64,000 nt of DNA from Paractinoplanes bogorensis (GCF_018829635.1 NZ_JAHKKG010000012.1:302891-366890); one strand, 5' to 3'; positions 1 through 7,965 are shown, counted from the stretch's first letter. The notes: generated by a model not told the origin, from the letters alone. Program-made: numbers and translations.

Positions 1-89
1 AGCCGTTCCCAGCGGCCGCTCGGCATCGAGCGCCGTAGGGTGGACCCCGGAGGATCACTGACCATGCAGCGTCACGCAGGGAGGCGAGA

Positions 90-881
90 ATGGCGGGGCT
101 GAACGCGAGAATCGGCAAGGCGGCCGCCACCGGTGTGCTCGCCGGCGCGGTGGGCGGGGCCGCCCTGCTGATCGGCGAGGTGCTCGCGGCCAAGGCCCGG
201 CGCTACGCCAAGCCGACCATGGGCCTGGCGCTGCGCACGTCGATGGGCCCGGTCTCGGCTCCGCCGTTGCGGCTGGTGCTGCTGGGTGATTCGGCGGCGA
301 TCGGCGTGGGCGTCGAGTGGCTGAGCGAGACCGTGGGCGGCCAGCTGGCCCGCCTGCTGGCCGAGGGCACTCCCGAGACCGGCGAGCGGCACGTGCTGCT
401 GTCCAGCGTCGGCGTGGCCGGTTCGCGATCGTCCGACCTGGCCACCCAGGTGGCCCGGGCCCTGCTCGGCGAGCGGCCCGACGTGGCCGTGGTGCTGATC
501 GGCGCGCACGACGCGACCAGCCTGCGCAGCCCCGAGGAATCGGCGGCTCAGCTGGGCACGGCCGTGCGGCGGCTGCGCGATGCGGGCGTACGCGTCGTGG
601 TCGGCACCTGCCCCGACCTGGGCGCGCTGCGGGCGATCGCTCCGCCGCTGCGCCAGATCGCCGGGGTGATGGGTCGCCGGATGGCCAAGGCGCAGGCCAA
701 GGCGGTCACGGCCGCGGGCGGCGCGGTGGTCCAGCTGGCCGACGAGACCGGCGCCGTGTTCCGGGCCGACGCGGGCACGCTCTGCTACGACGGCTTCCAC
801 CCGTCGGCCGACGGTTACCGGGTCTGGGCCCACGCCCTCTATCCGGCCGTGGTCAAGGCGGCCATGACGCCCGCCGGATGA
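90..881 (+). CDS. SGNH/GDSL-family hydrolase, membrane-anchored or secreted
   Basis: 263-aa serine esterase of the SGNH superfamily. Residues about 10-30 are a hydrophobic Ala/Gly-rich stretch that may act as a signal anchor. Block I is GDSAAIGVGV near residue 66 with the nucleophile Ser; GAHD near residue 138 takes the place of the block III GxND motif; DGFHPSADGY near the C-terminus carries the catalytic Asp and His. A strong Shine-Dalgarno (GGGAGG) lies just upstream of the ATG. The substrate cannot be read from sequence; acyl or acetyl esters of lipids or polysaccharides are usual for the family. It stands alone, 90 bp before a divergently regulated-looking thiolase gene on the same strand. 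Confidence 0.85.
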   Translation: MAGLNARIGKAAATGVLAGAVGGAALLIGEVLAAKARRYAKPTMGLALRTSMGPVSAPPLRLVLLGDSAAIGVGVEWLSETVGGQLARLLAEGTPETGERHVLLSSVGVAGSRSSDLATQVARALLGERPDVAVVLIGAHDATSLRSPEESAAQLGTAVRRLRDAGVRVVVGTCPDLGALRAIAPPLRQIAGVMGRRMAKAQAKAVTAAGGAVVQLADETGAVFRADAGTLCYDGFHPSADGYRVWAHALYPAVVKAAMTPAG

Positions 882-948
882 ACGGTCAATGACGGCTCCG
901 TAGTCGAACATGCCGCGTGTGTGACGAATTTGTACTTCCGGCTAAGTT

Positions 949-964
949 ACTCGCGAGTTAAATT
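949..964 (+). promoter_or_regulatory. palindrome and -10 box just upstream of the thiolase start
   Basis: ACTCGCGAGT is a perfect 10-bp palindrome at 949-958. It directly abuts TAAATT at 959-964, which fits an actinobacterial -10 box exactly 6 nt before the ATG at 971. This arrangement predicts a leaderless transcript. A palindrome at the -10 of a beta-oxidation gene would suit a TetR- or FadR-type repressor; the regulator is inference. Confidence 0.4.
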
Positions 965-970
965 GGGCCC

Positions 971-2215
971 ATGCCGGAAGCTGTCATCGTCGCCACCGCC
1001 CGATCCCCCATCGGCCGTGCAGCCAAGGGATCGCTGAGGGACCTGCGTCCCGACGACCTCGCCGCCACCATCGTCGACGCCGCACTGGCCAAGGTGCCGC
1101 AGCTCGACCGGACCCTGATCGAGGACCTCTACCTCGGGTGCGGCCTGCCCGGTGGTGAGCAGGGCTTCAACATGGCCCGCGTGGTCGCCACCCAGCTCGG
1201 GCTCGACGGGCTGCCGGGGGCGACGGTCACCCGTTACTGCTCCTCCTCGCTGCAGACCACCCGCATGGCCTTCCACGCGATCAAGGCGGGCGAGGGCGAC
1301 ATCTTCCTGTCGGCCGGAGTCGAAACCGTTTCCCGGTACGCCCGCGGCAGCTCGGACGGTCTGCCCAGCGCTCTGCAGGCCCAGTTGGGCGGCGGCTGGG
1401 AGAACCCGAAGTTCGACGAGGCGCGTGCCCGCACGAAGTCGTACGCCGAGGGCGGCCGCACCTGGCACGACCCGCGCGAGGACGGCCAGATCCCGGACGT
1501 CTACATCGCCATGGGGCAGACCGCGGAAAATCTGGCCCAGATCAAGGGCGTCACCCGCCGCGACATGGACGAGTTCGGCGTACGCAGCCAGAACCTGGCC
1601 GAGAAGGCGATCGCCGACGGCTTCTGGGAGCGCGAGATCACCCCGGTGACGCTGCCCGACGGCACGGTCGTGTCGCAGGACGACGGCCCCCGCGCCGGGG
1701 TCACGCTCGAGGCGGTGTCGCAGCTCAAGCCGGTGTTCCGCCCCGACGGCATGGTCACCGCGGGCAACTGCTGCCCGCTCAACGACGGCGCCGCGGCGGT
1801 CGTCATCATGAGCGACACCAAGGCCCGTGAGCTGGGCATCACCCCGCTGGCCCGGATCATCTCGACCGGCGTGACCGCGCTCAGCCCCGAGATCATGGGC
1901 CTGGGCCCGGTCGAGGCGTCGCGGCAGGCGCTCAAGCGGGCCGGCATGACCATCGACGACGTCGACCTGGTCGAGATCAACGAGGCCTTCGCCGCCCAGG
2001 TCATCCCGTCGTACCGCGACCTGGGCATCCCGATCGAGAAGCTGAACGTGAACGGCGGCGCGATCGCCATCGGTCACCCGTTCGGATCGACCGGCGCCCG
2101 CATCACCGGCACCCTGCTCAACGCCCTGGACTGGCACGACAAGAGCATCGGCCTCGAGACGATGTGCGTCGGCGGCGGTCAGGGCATGGCCATGGTCCTG
2201 GAGCGCCTCAGCTAG
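971..2215 (+). CDS. acetyl-CoA C-acyltransferase (thiolase)
   Basis: 414-aa thiolase-fold enzyme. It would catalyse thiolytic cleavage of 3-ketoacyl-CoA in beta-oxidation, or the reverse condensation, in the cytoplasm. All three catalytic elements are visible: nucleophilic Cys90 in TRYCSSSLQ, His369 in the GGAIAIGHPFGSTGAR block, and Cys399 in CVGGGQG. Length is normal for the degradative (FadA-like) group. No RBS precedes the ATG, but TAAATT lies 6 nt upstream, so a leaderless message is likely. There is no adjacent FadB-type gene; an acyl-CoA dehydrogenase is encoded far away at 38.9 kb. Chain-length preference is not resolvable. Confidence 0.93.
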   Translation: MPEAVIVATARSPIGRAAKGSLRDLRPDDLAATIVDAALAKVPQLDRTLIEDLYLGCGLPGGEQGFNMARVVATQLGLDGLPGATVTRYCSSSLQTTRMAFHAIKAGEGDIFLSAGVETVSRYARGSSDGLPSALQAQLGGGWENPKFDEARARTKSYAEGGRTWHDPREDGQIPDVYIAMGQTAENLAQIKGVTRRDMDEFGVRSQNLAEKAIADGFWEREITPVTLPDGTVVSQDDGPRAGVTLEAVSQLKPVFRPDGMVTAGNCCPLNDGAAAVVIMSDTKARELGITPLARIISTGVTALSPEIMGLGPVEASRQALKRAGMTIDDVDLVEINEAFAAQVIPSYRDLGIPIEKLNVNGGAIAIGHPFGSTGARITGTLLNALDWHDKSIGLETMCVGGGQGMAMVLERLS

Positions 2216-2274
2216 CCCGCTCCCCCCGGATCACCGCCGGGTCCGGTCTGCCACGAGCGGCCGGGCTCGGCGGA

Positions 2275-2316
2275 TTTATGTGTTGAGGCTGCTGCTTTAT
2301 GTGTTGAGGTTGCTGC
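2275..2316. repeat. 21-bp tandem duplication covering a gene's stop codon
   Basis: Two adjacent 21-bp copies (2275-2295 and 2296-2316), beginning TTTATGTGTTGAGG, differ at one base. The right copy holds the last codons and TAA stop of the minus-strand 98-aa gene. The left copy repeats them downstream of the stop, leaving a second in-frame TAA. Confidence 0.85.
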
Positions 2317-2593
2317 GCAACTCGTCGACCGCGGCGGCCGCGCCGAGGAGGGCCCGCTCGTCACCGGCGGCGATCAGGTCGTCGGCCAGCACGCGCACCT
2401 GGTCGGGCAGGATCATGTCGTGGTCGCGCGGCACCGGCCGGCGGGGGCGGCCCTCGGCGTCGGCACCCATGTCGGCCAGCCGTTGCACCAGGGCGAAGGT
2501 GCGTTCGGCGCGGTCGTCGACGTTCCAGCGCGGTTGCTCCCACACGCGGATCTGGTTGAGCAGCCGGTCGATCGACGTCGCGAAGTCGGTCAC
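2297..2593 (-). CDS. small conserved-looking protein of unknown function
   Basis: 98-aa soluble protein, acidic and helical, that I do not recognise. It begins V-T-D-F-A-T-S and contains a WEQPRW segment near residue 20 and a long C-terminal helix rich in Ala, Asp and Leu. I chose the GTG at 2593 because TAGTCT (minus strand, 2601-2606) lies 7 nt upstream, as in leaderless actinobacterial genes. An in-frame start 33 nt further upstream has no RBS. No signal peptide or membrane segment is seen. Third-position GC and the 3'-end duplication confined to its stop region argue that it is a real gene. It lies downstream of, and on the same strand as, the Bax-inhibitor-like gene, separated by a hairpin terminator. 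Confidence 0.7.
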   Translation of the reverse strand: MTDFATSIDRLLNQIRVWEQPRWNVDDRAERTFALVQRLADMGADAEGRPRRPVPRDHDMILPDQVRVLADDLIAAGDERALLGAAAAVDELRSNLNT

Positions 2594-2625
2594 AACAGTC
2601 AGACTAATCTTTCGAACCACAAGCA

Positions 2626-2662
2626 AAGACCCGGGCCACCGTACGTCGGTAGCCCGGGTCTT
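2626..2662 (-). terminator. intrinsic terminator of the Bax-inhibitor-like gene
   Basis: An 11-bp perfect stem (AAGACCCGGGC with GCCCGGGTCTT) around a 15-nt loop lies immediately after the stop of the minus-strand gene at 2680. A weak T-rich tail follows. Confidence 0.7.
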
Positions 2663-2679
2663 CTGCTTTGCGGCGGTTG

Positions 2680-3507
2680 CTAGTCGTCCCCGCCCTGCAG
2701 GAAGCTCAGCAGGCGCAGGATCTCGAGGTAGAGCCAGACCAGGCTGACCAGGATGCCGAACGCGGCGACCCAGCTGTAGCGCTGCGGCAGGCCCGCGCGC
2801 ACGCCCTCTTCGACCTCGTTGAAGCTGAGGATGAAGCTCAGGGCGGCGACCACGATGCAGACGATGCTGAAGATGTAGCCGAGCGGGCCGTTGTCACGCA
2901 GGCCGGTGCTGAAGCCGAACAGCGACAGCACGATGTTGATCAGCATGACGGCGAACAGGCCGCCCATCACGATGATCATGCCGCGCTGGAACTTCGGCGT
3001 GGCTCGGATGACCTTGGCCTTGTAGAGGAACGCGGTCAGGAAGAAGACGCCGAAGGTGGCGATCACCGCCTGCAGCACGACGCCCTGGTAGCCGGCGATC
3101 ACCGAGAAAACCTTGGACGCCATGCCGACGAAGACGCCCTCGACGACCGCGTAGGTCACGATCAGAGCCGGGTTGGCCATCCGCATGAAGGAGATGACCA
3201 GGCCGAGAACGAGGCCGATGACCGCGGCACCGATCCAGGCGGCACCGGTCATCGCGTCGGGGATCACGTTCCACGCGACCACCGCCGAGACACCGGTGAT
3301 GCCGAGCAGCGTGACCGTCTTGACGACGACGTCGTCGACCGTCATGGGCTGGACGGCGGGCGGAGCGGCGGGGTAGTCCGACGCGCCGGGATACGGCTGA
3401 CCGTAACCCGGGGCGGCACCGGCGGGGCCGTAAGCCCCGTACCCGGCCGTACGCTCCCGCTCGGCCGCCTGGCCGAGGCGCGAGAGCACCGGGTTGGAAG
3501 TCTTCAC
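2680..3507 (-). CDS. Bax inhibitor-1/YccA family membrane protein
   Basis: 275-aa integral membrane protein. The first 60 residues are a Pro/Gly/Tyr/Ala-rich cytoplasmic tail. Seven hydrophobic helices follow (about residues 65-270), the pattern of the BI-1/YccA family, whose members act as pH-gated cation leak channels or modulate membrane proteases. The tail ends with a conserved-looking TVDDVVVKT segment before helix 1. The start is GTG at 3507, with GGGAGG 7-12 nt upstream. It diverges from the TPM-domain gene at 3723. The exact function in actinobacteria is not known. Confidence 0.85.
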   Translation of the reverse strand: MKTSNPVLSRLGQAAERERTAGYGAYGPAGAAPGYGQPYPGASDYPAAPPAVQPMTVDDVVVKTVTLLGITGVSAVVAWNVIPDAMTGAAWIGAAVIGLVLGLVISFMRMANPALIVTYAVVEGVFVGMASKVFSVIAGYQGVVLQAVIATFGVFFLTAFLYKAKVIRATPKFQRGMIIVMGGLFAVMLINIVLSLFGFSTGLRDNGPLGYIFSIVCIVVAALSFILSFNEVEEGVRAGLPQRYSWVAAFGILVSLVWLYLEILRLLSFLQGGDD

Positions 3508-3663
3508 TGTGTCCAGCCTCCCTTTGAGGTTGAGGCACGTATGACGTGCTCGACCAGCGTACGGGGTGAAGCTGATCGAGGAAGCCTCGGAATGCTGTGA
3601 ACAGGCTGAATGTAAGCCCGTCGAAATGAAACGGGGACTTGCTGGTCATCACCAGCCGCTGAG

Positions 3664-3672
3664 TTATCCACA
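3664..3672 (+). promoter_or_regulatory. single consensus DnaA box
   Basis: TTATCCACA, the exact classical DnaA box, lies in the 215-bp divergent intergenic region between the Bax-inhibitor-like and TPM-domain genes. Only one copy is visible, so this is not an origin. It could be a DnaA regulatory site or chance. Confidence 0.35.
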
Positions 3673-3710
3673 GGGCTGGGACTGAGGCGTACGGGGAACG
3701 CTCTTGGGCT

Positions 3711-3716
3711 TAGGTT
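3711..3716 (+). promoter_or_regulatory. -10 box of a leaderless transcript (TPM gene)
   Basis: TAGGTT ends exactly 6 nt before the GTG at 3723, and there is no Shine-Dalgarno. The same spacing recurs at many starts in this window. Confidence 0.5.
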
Positions 3717-3722
3717 GGGCTC

Positions 3723-5744
3723 GTGAGATCGAAGCTGCGTCGCCTGGTTGTTCTTCCGCTGGTGGCTGCGGCCGCTGTTCTGCTGGTGGGGGCGGGTCCG
3801 GCGGCGGCTCAAGCGCCCGAGCGGCTGGCCACCCAGGTGACCGATCCGGCGGGGGTGCTCAGCAACCGGGGCGGGGTCGACGCCGCGCTCAGCCAGCTGC
3901 AGCAGAAGACCGGGTTGCAGCTGTTCGTGGTCGTGGTCGACTCGTTCGACGGGACGCCGGCGCAGGAGTGGACCGACGAGACGGCCCGGCTCAGTGACCT
4001 CGGCGACCGGGACGCGCTGCTGGCGGTGGCGACCGGCGACCGGGCCTACGCCTATTCGTTCCCCGACGACTCCCGGCTCAGCGACAGCGAACTGTCCGCC
4101 GTGGCCGCCGACGACATCGAGCCCGCGCTGAGCCGGAACGACTGGTCGGGTGCGGTCATCGCGGGGGCCAACGGCTACGCCGAAGCCGTGAACGGCGGCG
4201 GTGGCTCCGGGTGGGTGTGGCTGGTCGTCGTCCTGGTGGTGATCGTCGCGCTCGCCTGGTTCTGGCTGCGGCGGCGGCGAAAGGCGGCATCACCGGCGGC
4301 CCCGGCCCCGGCTCCGGCCGCGCCCGCCGGGCCGAGCATCGAGGAACTGACCAACCAGGCCAACGCGCTGCTCATCGAGCTCGACGACGACCTGCGGGCG
4401 GGGGAGCGGGAGCTCGGGCTGGCGGCGGCGCAGTACGGTGCGACGGCTACAGCGCCGTTCCCGGCCGCGCTCGAGGCGTCGAGGCGGGACGTGGCCGAGG
4501 CGTTCCGGTTGCGGATGACACTCGACGAGGAGCCGGCCCCGGACGAGGCCCGGCGGCGCGAGACGCTGACCCGGATCGTCGAGCTCTGCCGGGGCGCCGA
4601 CGACCGGCTGGATGCGGAATCAGAAGCCTTCGACCGGCTGCGTGACCTGGAGGGGCGGGCGGCCGAGGCGGCCGACGAGCTCGATCGACGCCGTACCGGG
4701 ATCGAGGCCTCCCTGCCTCAGGCCGAGGTGACCGCGCAGCAGGTGCTGACCGGGTACTCGGGTGGGGCGGTCACGGCGATCGCCACCAATCTGGATCAGG
4801 CGCGGGAGCGGCTTTCGTTCGCGGCTTCGGCGCTGGAAAAGGCGCGGGCCGAACTGAGCGGAACCGGCGGTTCGGCGCCGAGCGACGTCCCGGGTGGGGA
4901 TCGGGCCGAGGCGGCACTGGCCGTACGGGCGGCGGAGCAGGCGATCGACCAGGCCGAGCAACTGGTCGCGGCCGTCGGGCGGGCCGCGACGGACCTCCCC
5001 GCGGCGCGGGCGGCGGCCGAGGCGCTGATCGCCGAGATCACCGGTGAGATCGCAGCCGGGCAGGCGGCGCTGAACGGGGGCGGAGCGGCTCCGGCGGGTC
5101 TCGCCGCGGCGATCAGCGGTGGGGAACAGGTGCTGGCCGAGGTCGCGACCGCGCTGGCGATCTCGCGGCCCGACCCGATCGAGGCCGTGGCCAAGTTGCA
5201 GGCGGCCGACGCGGCTCTGGACGCGGCGCTGGCCGAGGCACGAGACGCCGCCGAGCGGCTGGCCCACGATCGCGGCCTGCTGGCCCAGGAACTGCCGGTG
5301 GCCCGGGCCGAGGTGGCCGCGACCAACGACTTCATCACGACCCGGCGGGGCGCGGTCGATTCCGGGGCGCGGGCGACGCTCTCCGAGGCACTGCGGCACC
5401 TGTCGGTGGCCGAGAGCCTGGCCGAGACCGATCCCGCGACCGCGCTGGCCGAGGCCCGTCAGGCCCGGCGGCTGGCGGCCAACGCGGGGCAGTCGGCCCG
5501 GCTCGACGTGCAGCGCTGGGGAGGCGGCGGCGGGTCCGGCTGGGGTGGCGGGCCGGGGCAGTCGGGCGGGTTCGACGCGGGAGCGTTCGCGGGGGCTGTG
5601 CTGGGCGGCATCCTCTCCGGGGGCGGCGGACGATCACGCGGCTATTCGGGCGGCGGCTTCGGCGGCAGCGGTTCACGGGGACGCCGTACGTCCGGCGGCG
5701 GCGGTGGCGGCGGCGGGCGACGCGGGGGCGGGGGCCGCTTCTAA
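3723..5744 (+). CDS. TPM-domain membrane protein with coiled-coil and Gly-rich tail
   Basis: 673-aa secretory membrane protein. A cleavable-type signal (residues 1-28) is followed by a TPM domain (about 35-150; the YgcG/Psb32/MOLO-1 family, linked to membrane-protein or photosystem maintenance and phosphatase activity). A transmembrane helix at about 160-182 (VWLVVVLVVIVALAWFWL) ends in an RRRRK stop-transfer. The cytoplasmic part (about 200-580) is an Ala/Glu-rich helical array, and the last 80 residues are Gly/Ser/Arg-rich repeats. The start is GTG at 3723 with a leaderless -10. It stands alone, divergent from the BI-1 gene. The ligand is unknown. Confidence 0.82.
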   Translation: MRSKLRRLVVLPLVAAAAVLLVGAGPAAAQAPERLATQVTDPAGVLSNRGGVDAALSQLQQKTGLQLFVVVVDSFDGTPAQEWTDETARLSDLGDRDALLAVATGDRAYAYSFPDDSRLSDSELSAVAADDIEPALSRNDWSGAVIAGANGYAEAVNGGGGSGWVWLVVVLVVIVALAWFWLRRRRKAASPAAPAPAPAAPAGPSIEELTNQANALLIELDDDLRAGERELGLAAAQYGATATAPFPAALEASRRDVAEAFRLRMTLDEEPAPDEARRRETLTRIVELCRGADDRLDAESEAFDRLRDLEGRAAEAADELDRRRTGIEASLPQAEVTAQQVLTGYSGGAVTAIATNLDQARERLSFAASALEKARAELSGTGGSAPSDVPGGDRAEAALAVRAAEQAIDQAEQLVAAVGRAATDLPAARAAAEALIAEITGEIAAGQAALNGGGAAPAGLAAAISGGEQVLAEVATALAISRPDPIEAVAKLQAADAALDAALAEARDAAERLAHDRGLLAQELPVARAEVAATNDFITTRRGAVDSGARATLSEALRHLSVAESLAETDPATALAEARQARRLAANAGQSARLDVQRWGGGGGSGWGGGPGQSGGFDAGAFAGAVLGGILSGGGGRSRGYSGGGFGGSGSRGRRTSGGGGGGGGRRGGGGRF

Positions 5745-5754
5745 CTCGAGCCCA

Positions 5755-6045
5755 TCAGCCGTCGACCTCGATCACCCGGGTTGTCGGGGCCACTGTGCCG
5801 AGTTCGGCGCGCAGCGCCAATCGTGACGGGTCGACCATGAACGACTCGTAGCCCGACCGCGACGTGAAGCGGATCAGATGCACCTCGGCGTGAGCGTCGG
5901 TGCTGTGCAGCCGCTTCTCGAGGGAGCCGCCGTGCCGGGGGAGCAGCGCCAGCACCGCGTCCTCGTATCGGCGGCCCGCGGCGGGATCGGCCGCGGACAT
6001 GTCCACGATGGCCACGAGCAGGACGGCCGCGCCGGATTCGATCAT
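5755..6045 (-). CDS. small dimeric alpha/beta-barrel-like protein (DUF1330-like)
   Basis: 96-aa protein with the beta-alpha-beta-beta-alpha-beta spacing of the ferredoxin-like dimeric barrel group (DUF1330, EthD and Abm-like). LLVAIVDM forms strand 1, RRYEDAVLALLPRHGGSLEKRL the first helix and second strand, VHLIRFTSRSGYESFMVDP the third strand and helix, and the protein ends in TRVIEVDG. The RYE near residue 26 and the HGG motif are typical of proteins annotated DUF1330. No catalytic function can be assigned. The gene ends 10 nt after the convergent TPM gene with no terminator between them, and starts 64 nt downstream of the protease gene on the same strand. Confidence 0.65.
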   Translation of the reverse strand: MIESGAAVLLVAIVDMSAADPAAGRRYEDAVLALLPRHGGSLEKRLHSTDAHAEVHLIRFTSRSGYESFMVDPSRLALRAELGTVAPTTRVIEVDG

Positions 6046-6087
6046 GCGGGGGAGTATCCCACCGCGGTTCCGGCGCGGCCGTCCGGT

Positions 6088-6124
6088 TTCTCAGGTGAGC
6101 TCGGCTTTCTCAGGTGAGCTCGGC
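6088..6124. repeat. tandem duplication covering the protease stop codon
   Basis: TTCTCAGGTGAGCTCGGC occurs at 6088-6105 and again at 6107-6124 (period 19). The right copy includes the TGA stop of the minus-strand S1C protease. The left copy repeats the last codons and the stop downstream. Confidence 0.85.
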
Positions 6125-7054
6125 CGGGACGGTGACCACGTCCACCAGCGCGTTCTTGCGCAGCAGCGTGATCGGCAGGTCGGTGCCGATCGCCGGGCCC
6201 AGCATCAGGCGCTGCAACGCCTGCACGCTCTGCGTCGGCTGACCGCCGGCCGTGATGAGGATGTCGCCCAGATAGATCCCGGCGCTTCCAGCCGGGCTGC
6301 CGGGCACGACCTCGACCACCCGAAGCCCCAGCTTCTGGCCCAGTCGGGAGGCCAGCGCCGGCGGCAGCGGGGCGGGCACCCCGGCCACCCCGAGCCACGC
6401 CCGGCGGACGCGACCGTTGGCGACCAGGTCCCCGATGATCGAGCGGGTCGTCGCGTTGATCGGGACGGCGAGCCCCAGGCCGTAGCCCGCCACCGCGGTG
6501 TTGATGCCCACCACAGTGCCGGTCGAGTCGGCCAGTGCGCCCCCGGAGTTGCCCGGGTTCAGGGCCGCGTCGGTCTGGATGACGCTGTCGATGATGCGCA
6601 GACGCTGGCCGTCGCGGGCCGGGAGTGAGCGGCCCAGCCCGGACACGACGCCGGCCGTGACGCTGCCGGCCAGGCCCATCGGGTTGCCCACGGCCACCAC
6701 GAGCTGGCCGATCTTGAGGTCGTCGGCGTTGCCCAGCGGCGCGGCCGGGGCGCCCGGGTGGTGCACGCGTACGACGGCCAGGTCGGAGAGGGGATCCGCG
6801 CCGACCACGTCGAAGCGGGTTTCGGTGCCGTCGGCGAAGTCGGCGGTTCCGCCGTTCGCCCCGGACACCACGTGAGCGTTGGTGAGCAGGAATCCGTCGT
6901 CGGTGAAGGTGACCGCCGAGCCGGCGCCCTGACCGCGCGGGGTGCGCACGGAGAGGGCCGCGACCGACGGCAGGAGTTTGGTGGCGACGCCGGTCACCAC
7001 ACGGCTGTAGGCATCGAGTGCCCCGGAATCGACACCCGTGTGTTCGGTATCCAT
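6110..7054 (-). CDS. S1C (HtrA/DegP-like) serine protease with PDZ domain, apparently cytosolic
   Basis: 314-aa trypsin-like protease with one C-terminal PDZ domain. In the numbering from the ATG at 7054, the triad is His61 (TNAHVV), Asp91 (SDLAVV) and Ser170 (NPGNSGGAL). The PDZ domain spans about 220-310 (VVEVVPGSPAGSAGIYLGDILITAGG). HtrA proteins normally carry a signal peptide or membrane anchor. None is visible here, even if the frame is extended 120 nt upstream, so a cytoplasmic location is predicted. The upstream extension reads as basic low-complexity protein without an RBS. It is divergent from the small Cys/Trp protein gene. Confidence 0.85.
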   Translation of the reverse strand: MDTEHTGVDSGALDAYSRVVTGVATKLLPSVAALSVRTPRGQGAGSAVTFTDDGFLLTNAHVVSGANGGTADFADGTETRFDVVGADPLSDLAVVRVHHPGAPAAPLGNADDLKIGQLVVAVGNPMGLAGSVTAGVVSGLGRSLPARDGQRLRIIDSVIQTDAALNPGNSGGALADSTGTVVGINTAVAGYGLGLAVPINATTRSIIGDLVANGRVRRAWLGVAGVPAPLPPALASRLGQKLGLRVVEVVPGSPAGSAGIYLGDILITAGGQPTQSVQALQRLMLGPAIGTDLPITLLRKNALVDVVTVPAELT

Positions 7055-7218
7055 GAGTGCTTCAACACGGCGCCGAACAGCGTCGATGCCCGGGTGCCGT
7101 ACGCCCACGGCGAAACGGGCCGTCACTCTGGGTCGCGCTAATCGCACAGAAAGTCCGACCGGATGATGGTGCATCGCGGTTGTATGGGTCGAGAAGGACG
7201 TATGACGGAGGGAACCGC

Positions 7219-7509
7219 ATGGTCATCGCCGACCAGTCGATGCCGGCCGACATCGTGGACATCCTGCTGTGGCAGGACGCGCAGCAGATGCTGGGACGCC
7301 ACGCCGAACCGGACGGCGACGACAACTGCGTCTGGTGTGGATGGCAGTGGCCGTGTGCACCACGGCGGCTCGCCGAACGGGCCGACGCCGCGTCCCGCCG
7401 GCCGTGGCGTGAGGCGTGGACCGTCCGCCACGACCTGAACAGCATCCGGGCCATGCCCGGCCTGGACGACCGCCGGCGCGTCGCGCCGAACCGCGGCCGC
7501 TTCGACTAG
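7219..7509 (+). CDS. small Cys/Trp-rich protein of unknown function
   Basis: 96-aa basic protein. Its centre contains CVWCGWQWPC (residues about 37-46), which looks like a metal-binding or redox Cys knuckle (CxxCx5C) followed by Arg-rich helices. Short proteins with a CxxC...(W/Y)PC motif recur in Micromonosporaceae and Streptomyces, but no function is established. The start ATG at 7219 is fixed by GGAGGG 6 nt upstream. There is no signal peptide. The 164-bp gap to the divergent protease gene holds both promoters. What follows is a 450-bp non-coding region. Confidence 0.7.
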   Translation: MVIADQSMPADIVDILLWQDAQQMLGRHAEPDGDDNCVWCGWQWPCAPRRLAERADAASRRPWREAWTVRHDLNSIRAMPGLDDRRRVAPNRGRFD

Positions 7510-7799
7510 GACAACTTCATCCGGTCTTCGACGTCGCCCGTCAGCTTGACCTCCCCCGGCAGGCCTGGCTACCCGGCCCGGGATGACGTCGCCCGGCGGA
7601 GAGTCCGCTGCGCCCCGCCAGCGTCGCGATCTCCCGCCTTGAAGACCCGCCCTTGAACTGGCCAGGACCGGCATGCCTCCGTCGGTCCAGCGTCTCCGGC
7701 CAGACGCGTCCCCCGGTTCGGGCGGGACGGTTGGCGGGAGTGCGGGACCACAGGTTCCCCCGTTCCATCACGGTCTCGCACTCCCGCCCAGCCGAAGCA
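7510..7799. other. non-coding stretch with strong inverted repeats
   Basis: No reading frame here shows the usual third-position GC bias. An inverted repeat with 17-nt arms (7733-7749 and 7772-7788, 16 of 17 paired) and a smaller one (GCGTCT/AGACGC at 7690-7707) can form hairpins. Together with the adjacent hairpin at 7810-7853 this makes a structured region of about 160 nt. Confidence 0.6.
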
Positions 7800-7934
7800 C
7801 AAACGAAAGACTCCCGGCACGTCCGACCCGGCAAGACCGGACGTACCGGGAGTATGCGATGCACGGACCGTGACAGCGGCATGCACATCGTCCTCGGTGG
7901 ACCACACCTTGACGTGGCGGCCAGGTGAGTGTCC
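7800..7934 (-). ncRNA. candidate iron-regulated small RNA
   Basis: The predicted transcription start is about 7934, from the promoter at 7941-7969, and the transcript reads leftward. It would run about 80 nt and then enter a hairpin with 16-nt arms (7810-7825 with 7838-7853, 15 of 16 paired, 12-nt loop). A U-rich CTTTCGTTTG follows, giving an RNA near 130 nt. No convincing ORF exists: minus-strand frames starting at about 7907 or 7888 have poor codon bias and run through the hairpins. By analogy with IdeR-controlled sRNAs such as mycobacterial MrsI, it could repress iron-using genes when iron is scarce. The RNA itself is inference. Confidence 0.3.
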
Positions 7935-7938
7935 TGAG

Positions 7939-7957
7939 TTAGGTTAGGCTACCCTTG
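7939..7957 (-). promoter_or_regulatory. IdeR/DmdR iron box over a minus-strand promoter
   Basis: TTAGGTTAGGCTACCCTTG matches the 19-bp actinobacterial iron-box consensus at 16 positions. On the minus strand, TTGACG (7964-7969) and TAACCT (7941-7946) are separated by 17 bp, making a good vegetative promoter whose -10 and spacer are covered by the box. The -35 overlaps the end of the upstream GNAT gene. The second box in the window (52636) sits at a siderophore locus. Confidence 0.65.
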
Positions 7958-7965
7958 CCCAGCCG

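Noticed and set aside
3664..3672. Replication origin
   Set aside because: A single DnaA box without an AT-rich region or dnaA/dnaN genes nearby.
7541..7907. Minus-strand ORFs of about 112-115 codons under the iron box
   Set aside because: Weak third-position GC, no RBS at plausible distance, and they run through strong hairpins; kept only as an alternative to the small RNA.
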